DNA from: an uncultured Shimia sp.
GTDB taxonomy: Bacteria; Pseudomonadota; Alphaproteobacteria; Rhodobacterales; Rhodobacteraceae
Length of the DNA stretch: 64,000 bases
Assembly: GCA_937897325.1 (NCBI GenBank)
Contig: CALCOY010000016.1
Location: forward strand, 62,001-126,000
Direction of reading: 5' to 3'
How positions within the stretch are numbered: position 1 is the first letter of the stretch; each line of letters opens with the position of its first letter. The translations under genes and the position numbers were made by a program. Shown here in pieces: positions 60,504-64,000 of this stretch. The notes under the pieces are model-generated. The model did no database searches. It was given only the letters and a program-made list of their open reading frames with translations, and had not been told where the DNA came from.

Positions 60504-61441
60504 TCTTGTGTTGCGGCGAGGCGCTGATCGACATGCTTCCGGTCGATCTTTCGAATGGCGGTGTGGCCTATGAACCCAAAAAAGGCGGGGCGGTCTTCAA
60601 CACCTCGGTCGCTCTGGCGCGGCTGGGGCAAGAGGCGGGGTTTCTCTGCGGGCTGTCGACCGATCTCTTCGGGCGGCAATTGGCGGATCAGTTGGACCAC
60701 GAAGGGGTCAACACCGGCCTTTGTCCCCGACCCGCGCTGCCCACAACGCTGGCTTTCGTGGCGCTGGAAGAGGGTAAGGCGGAATACACTTTCTACGACG
60801 AAAACTCTGCCATGCGCATGTTGAAGGCAGAAGACATCGGCCCGCTGCCTGCGTCCTGCTCGGCGCTGTTTTTCGGTGGGATCAGCCTGTGCAACATGCC
60901 CGCCTGCGATGCCTATGCCGAACTGTGCAACCGGTACAGTGACGACAGGTTGATCATGATCGACCCGAATGTGCGCCCCGGCTTTGTCAGCGACTGGCCG
61001 GCATATCGTGCGCGGATCCGGGCGATGATTGCGCAGGCCGACATCGTGAAAGTGTCGGACGATGATCTGGGCTGGATCACCAGCGGCGCAACGCTTGAGG
61101 GTCAGTTGAGTGAACTGCTGGGTCTTGGCCCCGCCTTTGTCATCCTGACCAAGGGGGCAGAGGGGGCTGACATGCTGCGTCAGAACGGAGCGCGCCTGAC
61201 TGCACCTGCGCCAAAGGTGGACATCGTCGACACGGTCGGGGCGGGCGACACGTTCAACGCGGGCTTTCTGGCCGCACTGCAAATGCGCGGCAGTCTGACA
61301 AAGGCGGATCTGGCTACGACCAGCGATGATGACATTATCGCAGCGCTGACCTTTGCCAATCAGGCCGCCGCAATCAGCGTGACACGTCCTGGCGCCGACC
61401 CGCCGTTGCTGCACGAGGTGCGCGCCAAAATGCGGGAGTGA
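60500..61441 (+). CDS. PfkB-family sugar kinase (fructokinase-like)
   Basis: A 313-residue ribokinase-fold enzyme. First PfkB signature FNTSVALARLGQEAGFLCGL (about 34-53), second DTVGAGDTFNAGFLAALQ with the catalytic Asp (about 247-262), plus the GGEALID-like start ILCCGEALIDMLP. It is the last gene of the operon, coupled by ATGA, and phosphorylates the sugar produced by the isomerase, most likely fructose to fructose-6-phosphate. The specific product is inferred. Confidence 0.87.
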   Translation: MILCCGEALIDMLPVDLSNGGVAYEPKKGGAVFNTSVALARLGQEAGFLCGLSTDLFGRQLADQLDHEGVNTGLCPRPALPTTLAFVALEEGKAEYTFYDENSAMRMLKAEDIGPLPASCSALFFGGISLCNMPACDAYAELCNRYSDDRLIMIDPNVRPGFVSDWPAYRARIRAMIAQADIVKVSDDDLGWITSGATLEGQLSELLGLGPAFVILTKGAEGADMLRQNGARLTAPAPKVDIVDTVGAGDTFNAGFLAALQMRGSLTKADLATTSDDDIIAALTFANQAAAISVTRPGADPPLLHEVRAKMRE

Positions 61442-62155
61442 TCAGTTTTGCGGGAACATTGCCGTGCCGGTCATTCCGGCCAGCACGCCACCGGGCAGAT
61501 CATCGAAGCGGGCGAAAACCTTGGCGGTTCGGCTGACAGGGTCAACGATGGCCCCGATGCGTGTGATTTCTGCCGGTCGCACATCGCCCGTCTCAAAAAC
61601 TCGAAAGTCAAACCCGGTGCCAGCGCTCAGCCATTGCAGCCAATTCGAAGGCACGATCAATTCGATCTCCAGGTTCTGGTCGTCAACGATTTCGATCAGT
61701 TCCTGCGTTTCGCCGACATTTTCGAAGGTGGAGACAAATGTTTCAACCATGCGGCCTTTGAACGGGGCGGTGATGACGCAGCCCTTCAATTGGGCGTTGA
61801 TCGCGCGAAATTCAGCAGCGGCGACTTTCGCCTCGCTTTGGGCGAGCAATGTCTCGGTCCGGCCCGCCGCCCCGGACCGGTTGAGCCGTTCAAGCGATGC
61901 GGCGTTCAGATTAGCGGCGATCTGACGTTCGGCCTGTGCGTCGCGTTGCGCTTCAAGGATCGCGCAGTCGAACCGGACCAGTACTTCCCCCGCCAGAAAA
62001 GCCTGGCCGTTGCGCACGGGCATTTCGGTGATCGGCGCGGACACCTGGCTGGAGATCACGATCTGCGACTTTGACACGACCAGGCCGTCCGCCTGCTGAT
62101 CCTGCCCCACCGCGATCTGAGCGGACAGGATCAACGCGACTACAACAGCCCGCAC
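61442..62155 (-). CDS. Short HlyD/RND-type periplasmic adaptor
   Basis: A 237-residue exported adaptor protein, with signal peptide MRAVVVALILSAQIAVGQDQ. It has a lipoyl-like beta segment (SSQVSAPITEMPVRNGQAFLA), an alpha-hairpin (about 70-115, EAQRDAQAERQIAANLNAAS) and a beta-barrel (ITAPFKGRMVETFVSTFENV). At 237 residues it is shorter than typical MFP proteins (350-400) and lacks the membrane-proximal domain. It overlaps the TolC-like gene by one base and would link it to an inner membrane pump, none of which is in the window. Confidence 0.75.
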   Translation of the reverse strand: MRAVVVALILSAQIAVGQDQQADGLVVSKSQIVISSQVSAPITEMPVRNGQAFLAGEVLVRFDCAILEAQRDAQAERQIAANLNAASLERLNRSGAAGRTETLLAQSEAKVAAAEFRAINAQLKGCVITAPFKGRMVETFVSTFENVGETQELIEIVDDQNLEIELIVPSNWLQWLSAGTGFDFRVFETGDVRPAEITRIGAIVDPVSRTAKVFARFDDLPGGVLAGMTGTAMFPQN

Positions 62156-63651
62156 TAGTTCGCCGTGCGGTCACCGCGGGCACGCCACCAGCTTTTCAGA
62201 ACGCGCTCCATCTCGTGCACGCTTTCATTGCCGGTCAGTTGCGCATCATAGCTGTCGAGCCCCATGGCGGCGTAGAGATTGGCAAAGGCATTCTGCATAT
62301 CGGCAAATGCCACATCGGTGCGCAGTTCTGCCACAAGAAGTTCAAAGCGTTCGCTCATGATCTCTTGTTCGGTCGCCGCGCCTTCGTTGAACTGGCGCTG
62401 CACCTGCTGGGTCAGACGACGCTGCACGCCCAAATAGGCCTCGGCGGCGTGATACTCCTTGTGCAGGGACTGATAGCGGGACCTGCTGACCATGACTTGC
62501 GTCGCCACCGCTTGTGTCAGCGCAAGCGCACGGGCATCCAGCAATTCCCCGCCCGCTTCGATGTTGCGGCGGCGCTCTGGCAGGCGGGCCAGCCGCATGA
62601 GGTTCCAGGACACACGGGCACCCGTCGTCACCCAATCATCGTTCTGCAAAAGATCATTGTCGGAGAAGTTGGTGCCAACAAAAACCTGCAAACTGGGCAC
62701 CGCTTCGAGGGTGGAAATCGGAACCTCTTGGTCGTTTTTACGCTGGCGATAGGTGATCTCACGAAGTTCGGGCCGGTTGACCATCGCGTTGAGGATCATG
62801 TCATCGCGGTTCATCTCAAGATGCGATCGGTGTCGCCCGCGCTTTGGCATCTCCACGTGGAAATCTGCGCCGATCGGCAGGTTCATCAAAGCTGCCAACT
62901 GGCGCTTGGCGACGGATAGATCACGGGACAACTGTTCAAGCGTTTGCTGGTTTTCCAGAAGGTCACGCTGGAATTCCAACTGCTCGCGCGGATCCGCATC
63001 CTCGGAGGCGACCAGGCCTTGGGAGCGGCGCAATGACCGCGTCCCCTGAGCCTTAAGCTCCTGCACGCGGTTCAAAAGGCGCTGCGCGCTGACGGCCCGC
63101 CAATAGGCCGAACGCGTGTCTTCGATCACACGGTTGGTCGCGGCCCGACGTTGTTCAAGGGCGATCAGCACATCATCGGCACGCTGCTGCGAGCGATTGT
63201 AAGAGATACCGAAATCCAGGATGTCCCAGGTTAACGTCAGATCGCCATCAAATTCCTGCTGTTCGGTCGACCGGGTAGCCGCTGCCGAAACCGTACCTGT
63301 CTCAAGGTTCACACTGCGCGAACCAGGATCGTTGTTTCGGTCGGTGTATTCGGCGCTGGCCACCAAATCGGGCAGCATGTCGTAGTCGGCCAGACGCAGC
63401 TCGCGGCTGCGCAGGGCCTCTTCCTTCAGTTCAACCTGACGGTCCAGATTGTATTTCAGCGCGCGCGCCATTGCCTCGTAAAGTCCGATGGCCCCCTGGA
63501 CAGGTTCCTGATCGGCGGGCACAACGTCGACCAGCCTGCCTTGCGCAATTGAAAGCAGTTCGTCTTGACCAAGCGGTTTTGGTTGAATGTCGCATGCAGC
63601 CACAAATACGCATGCTGTGATTAGAGCTGATGCGCGATCTACTCTACGCAA
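62155..63651 (-). CDS. TolC-like outer membrane efflux lipoprotein
   Basis: A ~498-residue OEP-family outer membrane channel. The likely start is TTG 63651, with GAGG upstream, giving the lipoprotein signal MRRVDRASALITACVFVAAC with lipobox FVAAC; the longer frame to 63726 lacks that logic. The core has the helical coiled stretches of TolC (about 60-480), with NRPELREITYRQRKND at the conserved OEP position and extended helices. It forms a pair with the adaptor. Such pairs export drugs, metals or polymers; substrate unknown. Confidence 0.82.
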   Translation of the reverse strand: MRRVDRASALITACVFVAACDIQPKPLGQDELLSIAQGRLVDVVPADQEPVQGAIGLYEAMARALKYNLDRQVELKEEALRSRELRLADYDMLPDLVASAEYTDRNNDPGSRSVNLETGTVSAAATRSTEQQEFDGDLTLTWDILDFGISYNRSQQRADDVLIALEQRRAATNRVIEDTRSAYWRAVSAQRLLNRVQELKAQGTRSLRRSQGLVASEDADPREQLEFQRDLLENQQTLEQLSRDLSVAKRQLAALMNLPIGADFHVEMPKRGRHRSHLEMNRDDMILNAMVNRPELREITYRQRKNDQEVPISTLEAVPSLQVFVGTNFSDNDLLQNDDWVTTGARVSWNLMRLARLPERRRNIEAGGELLDARALALTQAVATQVMVSRSRYQSLHKEYHAAEAYLGVQRRLTQQVQRQFNEGAATEQEIMSERFELLVAELRTDVAFADMQNAFANLYAAMGLDSYDAQLTGNESVHEMERVLKSWWRARGDRTAN

Positions 63652-64000
63652 CAGAAATCCTCGGCCCAAAAGTATCAACCTGAATCCCCCACTGTCCCTA
63701 CTGGCGTACTGGCCAGATTTTTCCACCTTTGGTGATCATGCTGCTTACGACTTTCTCGCTCTAGTTTTGCAACCGACACCACCTATGGGAGAAAAACAAA
63801 GCACTATGATCAGCTTAAGGCTACCACACTGGGCTGACCACGTTTGAGATTTCGCGAAACGTCGCATTAAGGACACGGTGATCAGCAGTTTTTCGCCGGA
63901 ACTGCCGTGGGTTGGTTAGGCGCCACTTTCCCGAACAACGACGCGCGCGACCTGCAAGGCCGCCCTGTAAGCCCAGCTTTCGGCGCGACCTTTCAAGACC
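63652..64000. other. Gene-free stretch at the window end
   Basis: About 349 bases upstream of the TolC-like gene. I see no convincing gene, terminator or repeat; the first ~100 bases presumably hold the promoter of the TolC operon, and the last part may belong to a feature cut by the window edge. Confidence 0.5.

Noticed and set aside
63850-64000. Possible insertion-sequence end near the window edge
   Set aside because: Stop-rich sequence with no terminal inverted repeat and no transposase motif visible in 150 bases.

Overview
The window looks like an alphaproteobacterial chromosome segment of the Rhodobacteraceae / marine Roseobacter group. The evidence is moderately high GC, dense operons joined by ATGA or TGATG overlaps, three TRAP-type uptake clusters or remnants, a NasT/NasS-regulated nitrate assimilation locus, an Irr-type (ICE) box, IscR-like iron boxes, and many ABC and TRAP solute-binding proteins. 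No tRNA, rRNA, CRISPR array, prophage or intact insertion sequence was seen.

Region by region. (1) 1-8570: the edge of a type VI secretion locus (3' end of tssM, tagF, pppA, and on the other strand ppkA and an OmpA-like lipid-free protein), followed by an M15-like peptidase, a secreted caspase-like protein with Sel1 repeats and an unknown exported protein. (2) 8640-11400: an iron island with dps behind a near-perfect Irr/ICE box, a small operon containing hemP (too short for most gene callers), and the ferric-iron binding protein fbpA. The hemP operon and fbpA share IscR-like boxes (TGAY-N7-GTCGG). (3) 11450-19370: an Opp/Dpp-type oligopeptide ABC transporter whose binding-protein gene is separated from its permease and ATPase genes by a complete ECF sigma / anti-sigma module. 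Three copies of one promoter motif (GAGAAT-N10-GCTNAGGCGTA) lie here: before the sigma gene, before a small exported-protein operon, and before an unannotated short transcript that ends in a strong terminator. (4) 19590-27640: a two-partner secretion pair (TpsB, TpsA) followed directly by a second caspase-like / Sel1 protein.

(5) 27640-37840: nitrate assimilation, minus strand: nasT, nasS, then a leader with a NasT-type antitermination hairpin and an attenuator, then nrtA, nrtB, a fused double-ATPase nrtCD, a NasB-like flavoprotein and nasA. (6) 38040-41830: an unusual three-gene set made of two TRAP-type binding proteins and a PstS-like/OmpA fusion, with no TRAP membrane subunits. (7) 42040-49750: a TRAP transporter with a flavin monooxygenase, aldo/keto reductase and flavin reductase, divergent from a GntR regulator and a Gfo/Idh/MocA dehydrogenase. 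(8) 49750-52040: an NAD(P)-binding protein, an NnrU/isoprenylcysteine-methyltransferase-like membrane protein and a UbiG-like methyltransferase. (9) 52080-61440: a third TRAP transporter and a ROK regulator, divergent from a fructose/mannose-type ABC operon (frcBCAK-like) with a D-lyxose/D-mannose isomerase and a PfkB sugar kinase; an inverted repeat lies in the divergent promoter. (10) 61440-63650: a short HlyD-like adaptor and a TolC-like outer membrane lipoprotein.

The best candidates for something new are the self-contained ECF regulon with its unannotated small transcript, the pairing of secretion systems (T6SS, TPS) with paralogous caspase-like proteins, and the orphan TRAP-binding-protein / PstS-OmpA set.
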